Assembly: GCA_010093485.1 (NCBI GenBank)
Contig: MU001492.1
Coordinates: 398,228-462,227 of the forward strand
DNA: 64,000 nucleotides
DNA from: Karstenula rhodostoma CBS 690.94
Taxonomy: Eukaryota > Ascomycota > Dothideomycetes > Pleosporales > Didymosphaeriaceae
Direction: 5' to 3'
Numbering within the stretch: position 1 is the first letter of the stretch; the number at the start of each line of letters is the position of its first letter. Positions 46,753-57,574 of this stretch are shown here, piece by piece. The notes beneath the pieces were generated by a model. That model ran no database searches, was not told the origin of the DNA, and worked only from the letters and a program-made list of their open reading frames with translations. A program made the position numbers and the translations under genes.

Positions 46753-47519
46753 ATGCCCTACAACAACACCCCGATCGCGCCCTCCAAGGAGGTCAGCGGC
46801 CAAGTCTCCTTACCACGTACGTATACCCAGCCCAGCTTTCAATACAAATCCTAACCCGCCCAGTCGCCCGCGTCCAAAAAATCATCAACGCCGACCCCGA
46901 ACGCCTACACACCTCGAAAAACGCCGCCTTCGCCATCGCCCTCGCGACCGAGCTCTTCATCCAGCACTTCGCGACGGCCACGCACAACGTCGTCAAGGCC
47001 GAGACGCAGAAGAAGCCCCGGCGGAACGTCCAGTACCGCGATGTTGCGAGCGCGGTCTCGAAGACGGATAACCTCGAGTTTCTGGTGGACGTCGTGCCGA
47101 AGACGAAGCTATACAAGGAGGTGAGGGAGCGGAGGGAGAAGAAGAAGGAAGAAGGGGAGGCGGATGGGGCTGGGGAGGAAGGCGCGGAGAAGGGGAATGC
47201 GTTGGAGCGGTTGATGGCGAATGGGAAGAAGGCTGCTGAGGCGGAGAAGGAGAAGGCTGATGGTGCGGTTGAAGCTATGGACGTGGACGAGGAAGCGGAC
47301 AAGGCGGAGGAGGCCGAAGAGACGCCTGCTGTTGAGGTCGAGGACAGCGAGCCTGAGGAGGACGAGGCCGCGATGCAGATTGAGATGGAGATGCGCGGGC
47401 CGCGGACGAACGGCGGCGCTGCTGTTGCCAGTCCCAAGGCGCCTGTAGAGAGCCCTCCAGCTCCTACACACAGGCCCACGAGGTCGAGCGGCTTCACGGC
47501 GATCAATGGTTCCAAGTGA
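46753..47519 (+). CDS. dpb3: Histone-fold protein, DNA polymerase epsilon/CHRAC subunit Dpb3-like
   Basis: Exons 46753-46816 and 46864-47519 (47 bp intron) encode 239 aa. The histone fold covers about residues 18-105: SLPLARVQKIINADPE, NAAFAIALATELFIQHFA and RNVQYRDVASAVSKTDNLEF. The motif order is that of CBF/NF-Y-type proteins of the POLE4/Dpb3 group rather than HAP5, whose flanking regions differ. The long C-terminus is a Glu/Lys/Ala-rich acidic tail (repeated EE, KKA and DVDEEADKAEEAEE patterns), likely disordered. Role inferred from family: small subunit of polymerase epsilon or of a chromatin remodelling complex, pairing with a Dpb4-type partner. The subtype is less certain than the fold. 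Confidence 0.82.
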
Positions 47520-47844
47520 GGCACTGGGGGATGGTCTTCTTTTCGTGTGGGCATGCATAGCAATGGCGTTCAAGTTTCTGTTCACGATATCACAATGAGT
47601 ATGGTCGCGGATAATTATCGTATCACAAAAGCTGCACAGAGAAACAGGACCTCAATGTTCGAACCAGTATGGAATGTTTGCTTGGCAGACTCGATGACTA
47701 TAGTAGTCTTCCAACGCCTTATGCTCCATCCAGCTTTGACGCATTGAAGAATTTGAGTCGCTTCTCTCTGATTGCGTTAATTACAAATCTTTCACGCGCC
47801 TCCTTTATTGCCCTCCTTACTCGCCACGGGAGGGTAAGGTCATC
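47520..47844. other. Convergent intergenic region
   Basis: The histone-fold gene (plus) and the macro-domain gene (minus) end facing each other over 325 bp. No further element is seen. Confidence 0.5.
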
Positions 47845-48918
47845 CTAGTGCCTGCGGATGAACGACTGAAGAGTAGTTTGGCCTTTCCGCGCAGTGTTTG
47901 GTTTTGACGGAGCGGTAGGCAGGGAGTAGACATGTACTTTCAGGTGGCCTGTATCGCTCGCTAAAACTGCTTCCAAAACAGCTTTGGTGTGGTCCCATTT
48001 GACTGAAAATAGGCCCGAGTTGATTTGACACATTCTGACTTCTTGGATTGCTGGCCCAATGCTGCGCACCCGAGCGTGGTTGTTCAACTGAACAAGCAGA
48101 TGCTTGAAAGCGGGTGCCGTGTTCGCCAATATCGTATCCTTCGAGTCTTTGTTTCCGCCATACTTGGCGCTGGTGAATAGACAAGCGATCCAGTGCCTCC
48201 GTGCCCCACGTTTTGTCTCGATGGGAGGTATAACGAGGCACGTACCCGTTGAAACAGGATTCTTCCTTGGATGGTGAGTAAGCAGACAGTGTTCTTCGTA
48301 CAACCTGAAAGCCTCCGGATAGCGCTTGCGGAACTCTTTGGCAATACCGGCGCCCCAGGAGCCTTGCGTATTGCATGCATGGACGAGCACAGTGTCGTCT
48401 GGTGCTGCAAATAGATCGCCGATACGCTCCTGGAGGCGGGATGAGTCTTCGCTACCGGTAGTCTTGTATGACGAGAGGTTTTCCCACGGCACTGGGCCAG
48501 GACCAGATTTGGTTGCGATATCAGTGCGATTGTCGTGCTGATCGTCGTCTGTAGCTTCGGCCTTTCCCTTGCCCTTCGCTCCGGCCTTGGGCGATGCTTT
48601 ATCCTCGCTGGTCTTCTCGAGGTGCAGGAACCTCTCAAGTGACAACAGACTCGGAGACACTGTCACTGAGTCCTCCCTAGCGCGGCCCTTGGGCATGTTA
48701 GGTGTCTGTTTTGTAGACTTCGAATTCGTGGCAGCGTCAGGATTCTCCCCAAGCTTGGTGGCCTTCTGCGCGGGTGCTCCAGACTGTTCAGCGTCTGATG
48801 CCGCGTCTCGCTCCCGCTTCTGAGGAACTTGGGCGTGACTGTTTAACATGTTGTTGACCAAGGTAGGGATGTGTGTAGACGAGTGAGTCCGAGGCGATTG
48901 AGGCCGTTTAGAGGGCAT
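47845..48918 (-). CDS. Macro-domain protein, ADP-ribose 1''-phosphate phosphatase-like, with C-terminal PIP-box-like motif
   Basis: A single exon encodes 357 aa from the first ATG in this frame. About 165 N-terminal residues are disordered and basic/serine-rich (PSKRPQSPRTHSS, PKAGAKGKGKAEA). The macro domain follows: RIGDLFAAPDDTVLVHACNT, GSWGAGIAKEFRKRYPEAF, RHWIACLFTSAKYGG and IQEVRMCQINSGLFSVKW, matching the Poa1-type subfamily that hydrolyses ADP-ribose 1''-phosphate. The last residues, QTTLQSFIRRH, resemble a PCNA-interacting box (Q-x-x-L-x-x-F-hydrophobic) though the eighth position is Ile rather than aromatic. This arrangement would fit a nuclear role in ADP-ribose metabolism; that is inference. 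Confidence 0.83.
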   Translation of the reverse strand: MPSKRPQSPRTHSSTHIPTLVNNMLNSHAQVPQKRERDAASDAEQSGAPAQKATKLGENPDAATNSKSTKQTPNMPKGRAREDSVTVSPSLLSLERFLHLEKTSEDKASPKAGAKGKGKAEATDDDQHDNRTDIATKSGPGPVPWENLSSYKTTGSEDSSRLQERIGDLFAAPDDTVLVHACNTQGSWGAGIAKEFRKRYPEAFRLYEEHCLLTHHPRKNPVSTGTCLVIPPIETKRGARRHWIACLFTSAKYGGNKDSKDTILANTAPAFKHLLVQLNNHARVRSIGPAIQEVRMCQINSGLFSVKWDHTKAVLEAVLASDTGHLKVHVYSLPTAPSKPNTARKGQTTLQSFIRRH

Positions 48919-49327
48919 TTTCGGTCTTGTTGTGAGAGTCAAAGTGAAGGGATGGGTATTGATGAGCTGTGTAACGATGTTGTGTTGTGTTAGTGGAGTC
49001 GCGCCGGGAAGCAAGAGTGAGGAGTGAGTGTTGCCTGAAGTTAGTCTGTGATCAAAAGTAGAAGCAGCAATCAAGCAGATGAGTCAGGCCCGAGGCAGCG
49101 ACGACTTCAGAGTGCATTCGCATCCTGCATAGGTGAAGCTCCAATGTTGGAAGCAGGACTTGGGAACATGGTGAGATGAGGCGAGGCTTGGGAAGCCGAA
49201 GCGCAGCAGCCAATCAGGGCGCTCCCGAAAACACCTCGTCAATCGCCCTTTCCAAACTTCGCTCTCGACCTCATCCCGCGCCCTCACAGCTCCATCCCAG
49301 CGCAACACACCCTCCGCCGCATCCACG
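48919..49327. promoter_or_regulatory. Divergent promoter region of the macro-domain and Rieske genes
   Basis: The two start codons point away from each other across 409 bp, so both promoters must lie here. No specific factor sites are claimed. Confidence 0.5.
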
Positions 49328-50284
49328 ATGCCCGCCCTCGCAAACACCACCCGCGCGATAGCCCGCTCATGGACCCAGCACTCGCTGCCCGTTGCGCGGG
49401 CGGGCTGCGTTGCCATGCAGTCCCGCGACGCTTCGACGTCCACCTTCGAGAGCCCCTTCAAGGGCCAGGGCAGCACCAAAATCCCGTCGTTCGGCCACTA
49501 CAAGAAGACTGGAGGAGATGAGAACGGCCCCAAGGTCTTGTCGTACTTCATGGTCGGCGCCATGGGTGCCCTGACGAGTTTGGGCGCGAAGGCCACCGTG
49601 CAAGGTATTTCCACACCACACCTCCCTGGAGCTCCGGACAGCAATGGAAAAGAAAGAGGAAGACCAACAAAGGTTGCTGGGTAGCCATTGGCTGCTTTGC
49701 GGATGGGTTGGGGGCGCGCGGCGATGGAGGCAACGCGTGCTAACGATTTTGCGTCGCAGATTTCCTCGTCAACATGTCCGCTTCCGCCGATGTCCTGGCC
49801 CAGGCCAAGGTTGAGATCGATCTCGCTGCCATCCCCGAGGGCAAGAACGTGCGTAGCCAACTTTCCGCGAGCCCGCGGACATGAGCTGATGTGTGGCAGG
49901 TCATTATCAAGTGGCGAGGCAAGCCCGTCTTCATCCGACACCGTACCGAGGGCGAGATCAAGGAGGCCGAGGACACAAAGTGGGAGTCGCTCCGTGACCC
50001 CCAGCAGGACGCAGACCGTGTGAAGAAACCCGAATGGTTGATCATGCTTGGTACAGACCCAGCCGAGGCATCTTCGAATAACAACACGCTAATGGGCAAT
50101 AGGCGTCTGCACCCATCTCGGTTGTGTCCCCATTGGCGAGGCTGGCGACTTCGGCGGCTGGTTCTGCCCCTGCCACGGTTCTCACTACGATATCTCTGGC
50201 CGCATAAGAAAGGGACCTGCGCCGCTCAACCTCGAGATTCCAGCGTACGACTTCCCAGAGGATGGCAAGGTGGTCATCGGTTAA
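49328..50284 (+). CDS. rip1: Ubiquinol-cytochrome c reductase Rieske iron-sulfur subunit
   Basis: Exons 49328-49604, 49760-49848, 49900-50050 and 50103-50284 encode 232 aa. The N-terminus is a mitochondrial presequence ([16 protein letters not shown], basic and hydroxylated). One transmembrane helix follows ([20 protein letters not shown]). The [2Fe-2S] ligands lie in CTHLGC and CPCHGSHYD, the two Rieske boxes, with GDFGGWF between, and the usual ending [20 protein letters not shown]. Role: electron transfer from ubiquinol to cytochrome c1 in complex III of the inner mitochondrial membrane. The first intron is 155 bp, longer than the others (51 and 52 bp). Phases agree throughout. Confidence 0.97.
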
Positions 50285-50524
50285 GCGACTGTACAATAGC
50301 GGGAGAGGCGGTGGCAAGCAGTAGAAGGAGGGCTGTGTCGATAGTAGCAAGCATCACAATTTCCTTGGATCAGCTTTTCTCTATAGATTCGCTTGTGTGC
50401 AGTAGGATGTACAACAAAGTAGAGTCTTCGTTCTGGCAACTGTTCATTTCTAGTGTTTGCTAACCGCGGGTATACATTCGTCTAGATCTTCTAGACCGTC
50501 ACAAAGGAGCCACTGAAACTTGAC

Positions 50525-51544
50525 CTACTGCCCACCACTCAGGAACGACTCAACCGCGCTCACAGCCCCAGCGAACTTATTCGCCTCGATCAGTATCAAA
50601 TGCCCCATGGGCTTCACGCCCATCTCTTGGAATGCTCTCTTGCTATCACTCGCGCCCTCATCGACCGGGCTTTCAAACTCAAAGCTCCCAAACCCAAGTG
50701 CATGCTTATGCAGCACCTCGTCCTCGGGATGGAAGTAAAACGTCTCCCTGCCATCACTCTTCGCGGCCTTCTTCTTCTTCGCCGGGGGCTGCTCCGCCGC
50801 CGGCAGGTTCGACTCGACCTCCATATACGCCTTGGACAGCACGAGGTAGTGCGTGAAGGCGTAGGGCTCCTTCTCGTCGAGCGCCCACTGTATTTCCTCC
50901 TGCAGCATCTTGTAGCTTGGGGCGACGATCTCGTGGGGCATGTTGATGAAGCGTTCGGTGAGGATGAGGCCGATTTGGGCGGTGGAAGGGGCGGTGGAAG
51001 GGGCGGTGAGGAGGGTGTTGAGGGGAGCGAGCGCAGGAGAGGTGGCGTGGCGGGTGAGGTAGGCTGTGAGGTCTGCGATGACTTGCTTGTCCTGTGTACG
51101 GTTAGCCTTAGATCCAGGTGTAAATGTATTCTTATCAGGGCGCGTGAACGGACCTTGTGTGTCTCGAGGTTGAGCACTGTCAAAAACGAGAAAGGATCCG
51201 ATTCGGTGCCGTCGCACTTCACTGTGCTTCCTAGCAGTGGTTGCGATAATATGAGGTCTGCGAGCTCGGAGAGGTTGAAGAGCTGGTTGTCGACGTCGAA
51301 GAGCTGGCGGAGGAGCGTCTTTAGGCCGTGAAAGTCGACTGCAGGGTTTGGATCGAACCATTCGAAGTCGACATCCAGAGTATCCATGTCCTAATATTCA
51401 AATATGAGCTTCGCTCTCGTTGCGGGGAAGCGCGGGGAGTCTGCGCACCTCGTCGCTGTCGGAGTCGACATCTTTCCTCTTGCCCTTGCCGTCGGGCGCA
51501 TCGGGGAGGTCTTCGGGGTCTTTCTGGGATTTGCGCTTCGCCAT
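50525..51544 (-). CDS. bcp1: BCP1/BCCIP-family protein
   Basis: Exons 51544-51449, 51390-51154 and 51091-50525 encode 299 aa, usual for the family. The N-terminus is basic then acidic (AKRKSQKDPEDLPDAPDG, DVDSDSDEDMDTL). Conserved core motifs are VDFEWFDPNPAVDFHGLKTL, LRQLFDVDNQLFNLSELADL, ILSQPLLGSTVKCDG, PFSFLTVLNLETHK and PMGHLILIEANKF. A lysine-rich KKKKAAKSDG near residue 215 may be nuclear targeting. Known roles of yeast Bcp1: chaperone for ribosomal protein Rpl23 and nuclear export of Mss4. Introns are 58 and 62 bp. It is divergent from the GMP synthase gene, 275 bp apart. Confidence 0.93.
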
Positions 51545-51819
51545 TGTGTATGTGTCGTGCGGTCGCGCAATATAGAACTAGAAAATCGCTGATGTTTTCC
51601 TCGAGACAATAATTCTCGGAGTAGAGGTGGTCCAAGCGGGGCTGCCACCACACCGGCGCGCTTTCCCTGCCGATTGTGCCCCGCCAAATTTTTTATCAGT
51701 TGGCGCTTTGGGAGTCACCTTTCCCTCTCGTCCTTTCTTTCCCTTGCAAACTCTCTTCCTCTTCTCTCTCGCTTTCGTTCACAGTTAATTGCTCCGTTCG
51801 GGCTCCCACCACCACCACC
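51545..51819. promoter_or_regulatory. Divergent promoter of bcp1 and GMP synthase
   Basis: 275 bp between opposite start codons. The right part is strongly pyrimidine-rich (CT runs at about 51717-51780) just before the GMP synthase ATG, as is common for highly expressed fungal genes. Confidence 0.5.
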
Positions 51820-53504
51820 ATGACGACCGACGCAAGCGACCCGATCCCCCCGCACAAGACCTTCGACACCATCCTGGTGCTCGACTTCGGCTCCCAGTAC
51901 TCGCACCTGATTACCCGCCGTCTCCGCGAGCTCAATGTCTACTCTGAGATGCTCCCGTGCACCCAGAAGATCGCCGATCTTGGTTGGACTCCCAAGGGCG
52001 TGATCCTCTCGGGAGGCCCGTACTCTGTTTACTGGGACGATGCGCCCCACGTGGACCCCGCCGTGTTCGAGCTCAATGTTCCAATCCTGGGCATATGCTA
52101 CGGACTGCAAGAGATTGCGTGGACCTTCGACAACAAGAACGTTCTTGCCGGCGAGAAGCGCGAGTACGGTCACGCATACTTGAAGGTCGAGAGGCACGGA
52201 GACGGCGAGACCGGCGGCCATGTGGACAAGCTGTTTGCCGACTGGGAGGACAACACGGAAGTGTGGATGAGCCACGGCGACAAGCTCGGACACCTACCCG
52301 AACAATTCATCACGGTCGCTACAACAAGCAATGCGCCTTTCGCAGGTATTGCCCACACGAGCAAGAAGTACTACGGCATCCAGTTCCATCCCGAGGTTAC
52401 ACACACGCCCAAGGGCAAGGTTCTGCTGAAGAACTTCGCCGTGGACATCTGCGAGGCCCAGACCAACTGGACCATGAGCAAGTTCGTCGATCAGGAGATT
52501 GAGAGGATCAGGAAGCTGGTGGGCCCCAAGGGTCAGGTCATTGGCGCTGTCAGCGGAGGCGTCGACTCTACTGTCGCTGCCAAGTTGATGAAGGAGGCTA
52601 TCGGCGACCGCTTCCACGCCGTGCTTGTCGACAACGGTGTGCTCCGTCTGAACGAGGCCAAGACTGTCAAGGAGACGCTTACCGCTGGCTTGGGAATCAA
52701 CCTTACTGTCATCGACGCCTCTGAGCGCTTCCTTGGACGTCTTGCGGGCGTCAAAGACGACCCTGAGAAGAAGCGCAAGATCATCGGCAATACCTTCATC
52801 GAGATCTTCCAGGAGGAGGCGAAGAAGATCGCTGCCGCAGCACAAGAGTCTTCCAAGGCTGGCGAGATCGAGTGGCTGCTGCAAGGCACTCTATACCCCG
52901 ATGTCATCGAGAGCATTTCCTTCAAGGGCCCCTCCGCGACCATCAAGACCCACCACAACGTCGGCGGCCTACCAAAAGACATGAACCTCAAGCTCATCGA
53001 GCCGCTCCGCGAGCTCTTCAAGGACGAGGTCCGCGAGCTAGGCATGAACTTGGGCATACCCGAGGATCTTGTCTGGCGTCATCCCTTCCCGGGACCTGGT
53101 ATTGCCATTCGCATTCTCGGCGAAGTCACCCCTGAGCAAGTCCGCATTGCCCGGGAGGCGGACCACATTTTCATCGAGGAAATTAAGGCTGCCGGTCTAT
53201 ACAGGAACATTAGCCAGGCATTTGCCGCTTTGCTGCCGGTCAAGGCTGTGGGTGTTATGGGCGACAAGAGAGTGCACGACCAGGTCATTGCGCTGCGTGC
53301 GGTCGAGACCACCGACTTCATGACAGCGGACTGGTATCCCTTTGACGGAGCGTTCTTGAAGAAGGTCTCCAGGAGGATTGTAAACGAGGTGAACGGCGTT
53401 TGCCGTGTGGTATACGACAGTAAGTCGGACATGGGACCCTCTGGTACCTCTACTAACATGTCTCAGTCACGAGCAAGCCGCCCGGTACCATTGAGATGGA
53501 GTAA
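51820..53504 (+). CDS. gua1: GMP synthase (glutamine-hydrolysing)
   Basis: Exons 51820-53419 and 53467-53504 encode 545 aa; the 47 bp intron splits the final residues ([12 protein letters not shown]). The class I glutamine amidotransferase domain has [26 protein letters not shown], the nucleophile cysteine in GICYGLQ and the His/Glu pair in [10 protein letters not shown]. The ATP-pyrophosphatase domain has the P-loop [10 protein letters not shown], and the dimerisation domain ends with [15 protein letters not shown] and [20 protein letters not shown]. Reaction: XMP + ATP + glutamine to GMP, the last step of guanine nucleotide synthesis, in the cytosol. Everything needed for activity is present. 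Confidence 0.98.
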
Positions 53505-54152
53505 ACGGAATCGCGGACACGTACAGCGGAGATGTGGAAATTTCCTCAACGATATAGACGCATTTAGGACGTTCCGGAAGCGGGACCGAAAGGAATGAAA
53601 TGGACGATAGACATAGACGACTTGATACCCTGCATGGATAGACATGACAAATCCAAAATAACTTTCTCGGTTACTGAAGTGCTGCCGGATGAAGTTTGCT
53701 CTGCTTTCACAGGTATTCCTAACGTGAGGTTCCCAAGCAGGAGTGAACAAAGACGCGACGTTGACGCAACAAGTCACCGCAAGCTACTGCACAATGTCCA
53801 CGGAGGAACACCAATGTATCCTGCCAACGACTCGACATGAAAACTCGCAAAATACAACTCCCATCCCGCATTTCAAGCATCACCAACAACCGAATTGTCG
53901 ACGGCTCGTCATAATCGCCTACCCATTGTCTGGAACGGCTCGTCTCACGCGTGTAATTCTCCCAACCGGGCCAAAGCGTGCCTTGTTCTACCGCGCGCGT
54001 TTGTCAGCTGCACCACTGCCCCGTACAACCATCCAGAATACAAATACCGTAGGTTTTATATCGAGGGAAGGGAAGAGAAGAGAAGAGCTATCAATTCCAC
54101 GCACGTTTTACAAATTTTTTTTTCGACGTGAGGTATCATATCAAATCGACAA
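53505..54152. other. Intergenic region between GMP synthase and epoxide hydrolase
   Basis: 648 bp between two plus-strand genes. Short purine runs (GGGAAGGGAAGAGAAGAG) precede the next ATG. No gene is supported. Confidence 0.5.
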
Positions 54153-55464
54153 ATGGCGAACTACACCACCCTCCCTCCCACGGCCGCACACGACAAGATC
54201 CAGCCATTTAAGATCGACATCTCGGAGCGGAAAGTGCAGGATCTGAAGACGTTACTGCGGTTGAGTCCCGTGGTGCAGGAGACGTATGAGAACGGGCGGC
54301 AGCGTCGAGACGAAGGGCATGAGTTCGGGGTGACGAGGGAGTGGGTGGTAAATGCGAAGAGGGTGTGGGAAGAAGAGTTTGATTGGTAACCCCACCGCCC
54401 CCTCCATCTTTCCTCTATGAGAAAAGAAAAGAAAAGAAAAGAAAAGAAAGCTAATAACTGTACCATTTCCAAGGCGCGCCCACGAAGCCCACCTCAACAC
54501 CTTCCCGCAATACACAGCCCTCGTCACCGACGACGACAACACTACCTATACTATCCACTTCGCCGCCCTCTTCTCCCGCCGCTCAGACGCAGTGCCTCTG
54601 GCTAGACTCTCAGGCTGGCCCTGCTCCCCCTTCGAAACACTCCCCCTCCTCGCCCTCCTCAGGGAAAAATACACACCAGACACCCTGCCATACCACGTCG
54701 TCCTCCCCTCGCAGCCAGGCTGGCCTTTCTCCTCGCCCCCGCCTACCCACCGCAACTGGACATATGCTGATTCCGCGCGCGTGCTGCATAAGCTTATGAG
54801 CGGGGTGTTAGGGTTCGCGAGGTACGCGGTGAGCGGGGGTGATATCGGTGCTGGGATCGGACGACACATGGCAGTGGCGTACGAGGGGGTGCGGGCGTTC
54901 CATACGAACCACAACCAGATGCCGCGACCGGAGGGGGCGGTGGATAGCGAGTTGGAAGCCGGGGAGGCGGAGGGCGTGCAGCGGGGCGAGGCGTTCATGG
55001 CGACGGGGACGGCATATGGGCGGGTGGCTGGGACGCGGCCGGGGACGCTGGGGGCGGTGTTGGCGGCGAGTCCGCTGGGGCTGCTGGCGTGGGTGGGCGA
55101 GAAGTATGAAGCGTGGGCGGATAAGAGGACGCCTGTGGCGCTGGGGCATGTGCTGGAGGCTGTGAGTTTGTATTGGTTTACTGGGGCGGCGGCGACGTCT
55201 TTGTATCCCTATCGCGAGGACTACCTTGTTGGGCCGCGGAGGAAGGGGTATTTGCATGGGCAGGAGGATCTGTATGTGGGGAAGCCGATGGGGTATAGTT
55301 ATTTCCCGTGGGAAATGGTGCCGTGTCCGAGGAGTTGGGCGGAGAGGAGTGGGAGGCTGGTGTGGTTTCGGAGGCATGATGTCGGTGGGCATTTTCCGAG
55401 TTTGGAGAGGGGGGAGGCGCTGTTGGGGGATCTTGAAGATTTTCTGGGCGAGGTGTGGAAGTAG
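54153..55464 (+). CDS. Epoxide hydrolase-like alpha/beta hydrolase (EHN family)
   Basis: Exons 54153-54385 and 54474-55464 encode 407 aa. The N-terminal EHN region (IQPFKIDISERKVQDLKTLL, REWVVNAKRVWEEEFDWRAH) is typical of juvenile-hormone/microsomal-type epoxide hydrolases. The nucleophile aspartate sits in SGGDIGAGIGRH and the general-base histidine in RHDVGGHFPSLERGE. The oxyanion motif, usually HGWPG, reads SGWPCS here, and the usual GGDWG reads GGDIG; both are unusual and may change activity. The 88 bp intron contains an AAAAG microsatellite. Family reaction: hydrolysis of epoxides to diols. It lies about 2.6 kb from a P450 and 5.5 kb from a terpene cyclase. Confidence 0.8.
54420..54450. 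repeat. (AAAAG) microsatellite in an intron
   Basis: About six tandem AAAAG copies inside the epoxide hydrolase intron, between donor and branch site (CTAAT). Confidence 0.9.
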
Positions 55465-55660
55465 GGGGGGAAGAGGGAAGATGTGTGGGCAGGTAGGCTG
55501 CTTGGGCGATTGATTTCTCGACGGTGGACGAGTAAGGATGCGGTGGGGAAGGTCGGCTTGGATGGGGCTATGTCTATATCTACAACTTCTCTTTCTCCCT
55601 CTGGTCCACGGGCTTTCTATGCACATTGTTTCCGCCCGCACCTGCCTGCGCGCCGTCAGT

Positions 55661-56586
55661 CTACTGTGCCGTCTTCCGGTGCATGACCGTCGCCGCCGCC
55701 TGGTCGAAGTCAGCAGCGTCCCCCCATGCAGAACCACAAGACTCACCTGATGGTTCGGATACACCAGCGTATCCGCCAGGACCACGTTCTCCCTCCGCCC
55801 CGCCGCGAAGACCACCACCTCGGCAATATCATCGCCCGTCAGCGGCTCTACGCCCTCGTACACCTTCTTCGCCTTGTCTTTGTCGCCGTAGAAGCGCACG
55901 ACGCTGAACTCGGTCTCGACCTGCCCCGGGTCGATCTCGATGACGCGGATGCGCGTCGCGATGAGCTCCTTGCGCAGCGACTCGGTGAAGGAGCGCACGG
56001 CGGCTTTGGTCGCGCAGTAGATGCTGCCGCCCTGGTAGGGCTCGCGGCCGGCGATGGAGCCGATGTTGATGATGTCGCCGCGGCCACCGTCGGGGCGGGC
56101 CTTGTAGATTGGCAGGATGGCCTGGGTCATGTTGATGAGGCCGGTGACGTTTGTGTCGAACATGACGGCGATGTCTTCGGCGGCGATGTTGGGGGCTTGC
56201 GCGACGCCTTTGACGAGGCCGCTGGGGGGGATGTCAGCGTTCTTTGCCCATGTATATGTCGCTTGTTGCTGGAGGAGTGAGGCTCACGCGTTGTTGACCA
56301 GCACATCGACCTCCTTGAACTCGTCGGGCAGCTGGCCCACAAAGCTCTGGATCTCGTCCGGCTTGCTGACGTCCAGCTTGACGGGGTGCACCTTGACGCC
56401 CTTCGCGAAGCCACTGATCTCCTCGGCGACCTCCTTCAGCGTGTCAATTCTCCGTGCCGTAATAACCAGCTTGAGATGCTCCGGCTGCGTCCGCGCAAAC
56501 TCCAGCGCCACGCTCTTTCCAATGCCCGAGCTCGCGCCCGTGATAACCACCGTCTTCCCCTTTAGCCGCTGCGCCATGGACGACAT
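55661..56586 (-). CDS. Short-chain dehydrogenase/reductase (YMR226C-like)
   Basis: Exons 56586-56288, 56221-55747 and 55699-55661 encode 270 aa. Classical SDR motifs: TGASSGIG (cofactor binding), NNA at the first splice, IINIGSIAG with the catalytic serine, and YCATK with tyrosine and lysine; ARR after the second strand favours NADP(H). The last 13-codon exon (AAATVMHRKTAQ) matches the short conserved tail of the yeast YMR226C group, which oxidises serine and related hydroxy acids. An in-frame ATG at 56694 adds 36 residues rich in Arg, His, Ser and Leu without acidic residues, a possible mitochondrial presequence, so two forms are possible. Introns are 66 and 47 bp. Confidence 0.88.
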
Positions 56587-57159
56587 TCTTGCGTGCGAGC
56601 GGAGCGCTGCGGTGAGGTGTGCGTGGATGTGGGGGCTGCGGAGGAGCGCCGAGGTGGTGCGGAGGATGGTGCTGGTGTGGCAGAGAAAAGGCATACGACG
56701 CGTCGCGGGGGTCAATTGGGGGTGTATGTCGCTTATACGCGGGCTGTCGGCGGGGGCGGGGTGGGTATTGGTGGGATTGACGAGCTGGGTAGGAGAATGG
56801 CGACATGGCGACTTCGGAGGAGGGGTGGTGATGATCTCGGATTCGTTTCCGAGCGCGAGTCATGAGCATTGCGGGGCGAAGGACGAGGGGCACTGTGGGT
56901 GAGCAGCTTCGAACGCTCTACGACCAACATCATGAGGTTGATCCGTAGTCAAGCTCACCAATATCAATTCGTTCCGTGGTCGTCGTTCGCACACGCATCC
57001 ACTCCACTCGGAAAAACAACTCGCGGAGGTCATGACATGACATCATCTCATCATGCTACCTAGGTATCATATCGTGCATCCGTAGCACATAGTCATACAA
57101 ACTGTCGTAGACTTCGAAGACCTTCCAACTCCATCCCAATCGATGCTACCGTGAAGCAT
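56587..57159. other. Intergenic region upstream of the SDR gene
   Basis: Contains the possible 5' extension of the SDR (to 56694), its promoter, and the 3' flank of the small charged protein gene. No other gene is supported. Confidence 0.45.
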
Positions 57160-57574
57160 CTATTTCTTTCCCTTCCGCCTGAGCTCCTCGTCCTCTTCCT
57201 CCTTCAGCTGCTGGTCAATCTTAGCGCCCTTGGACGGCTCGTTGCCGTGCAGCTTCGCCGGCAGCGTCGAGTCGAGCTGAGATGCGCGGTCCTCTTCCGA
57301 CAGTTGGTTCTCCGGCTCCTTCTCACGCTTTGCTTCGCGTTCGAGCTTGTTGGCGATGGAGCGCTCGTCCTCTGCGCACGCGTTAGCATCGAGCGACTAA
57401 TCAAGTAAAATCGATGCCGTGGGTCTTACTGGAATCCTGAGCAAGGTGGGAGTTCTGCTTGCCCTCGTGGAAGCGGGCCTCCTCCTGTGCCTGCTTGATC
57501 TCCGAGTCTTTGTAGTTGCGCTGGTCGCCTGCCTCGTAGACACCGCTGTTTCCGACGTTGGATTGTCCCGACAT
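57160..57574 (-). CDS. Small highly charged conserved-type fungal protein
   Basis: Exons 57574-57430 and 57371-57160 (58 bp intron, good CTAAC branch site) encode 118 aa. It is almost entirely hydrophilic: SGQSNVGNSGVYEAGDQRNY, KQAQEEARFHEGKQNSH, then KLEREAKREKEPENQLSEED and a C-terminal acidic-basic helix ending LRRKGKK. No membrane segment or cysteine is present; it should be largely disordered or helical and soluble. The clean splice and coding composition support a real gene. I do not recognise a named family; a stress-related or nuclear role cannot be shown. Confidence 0.75.
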
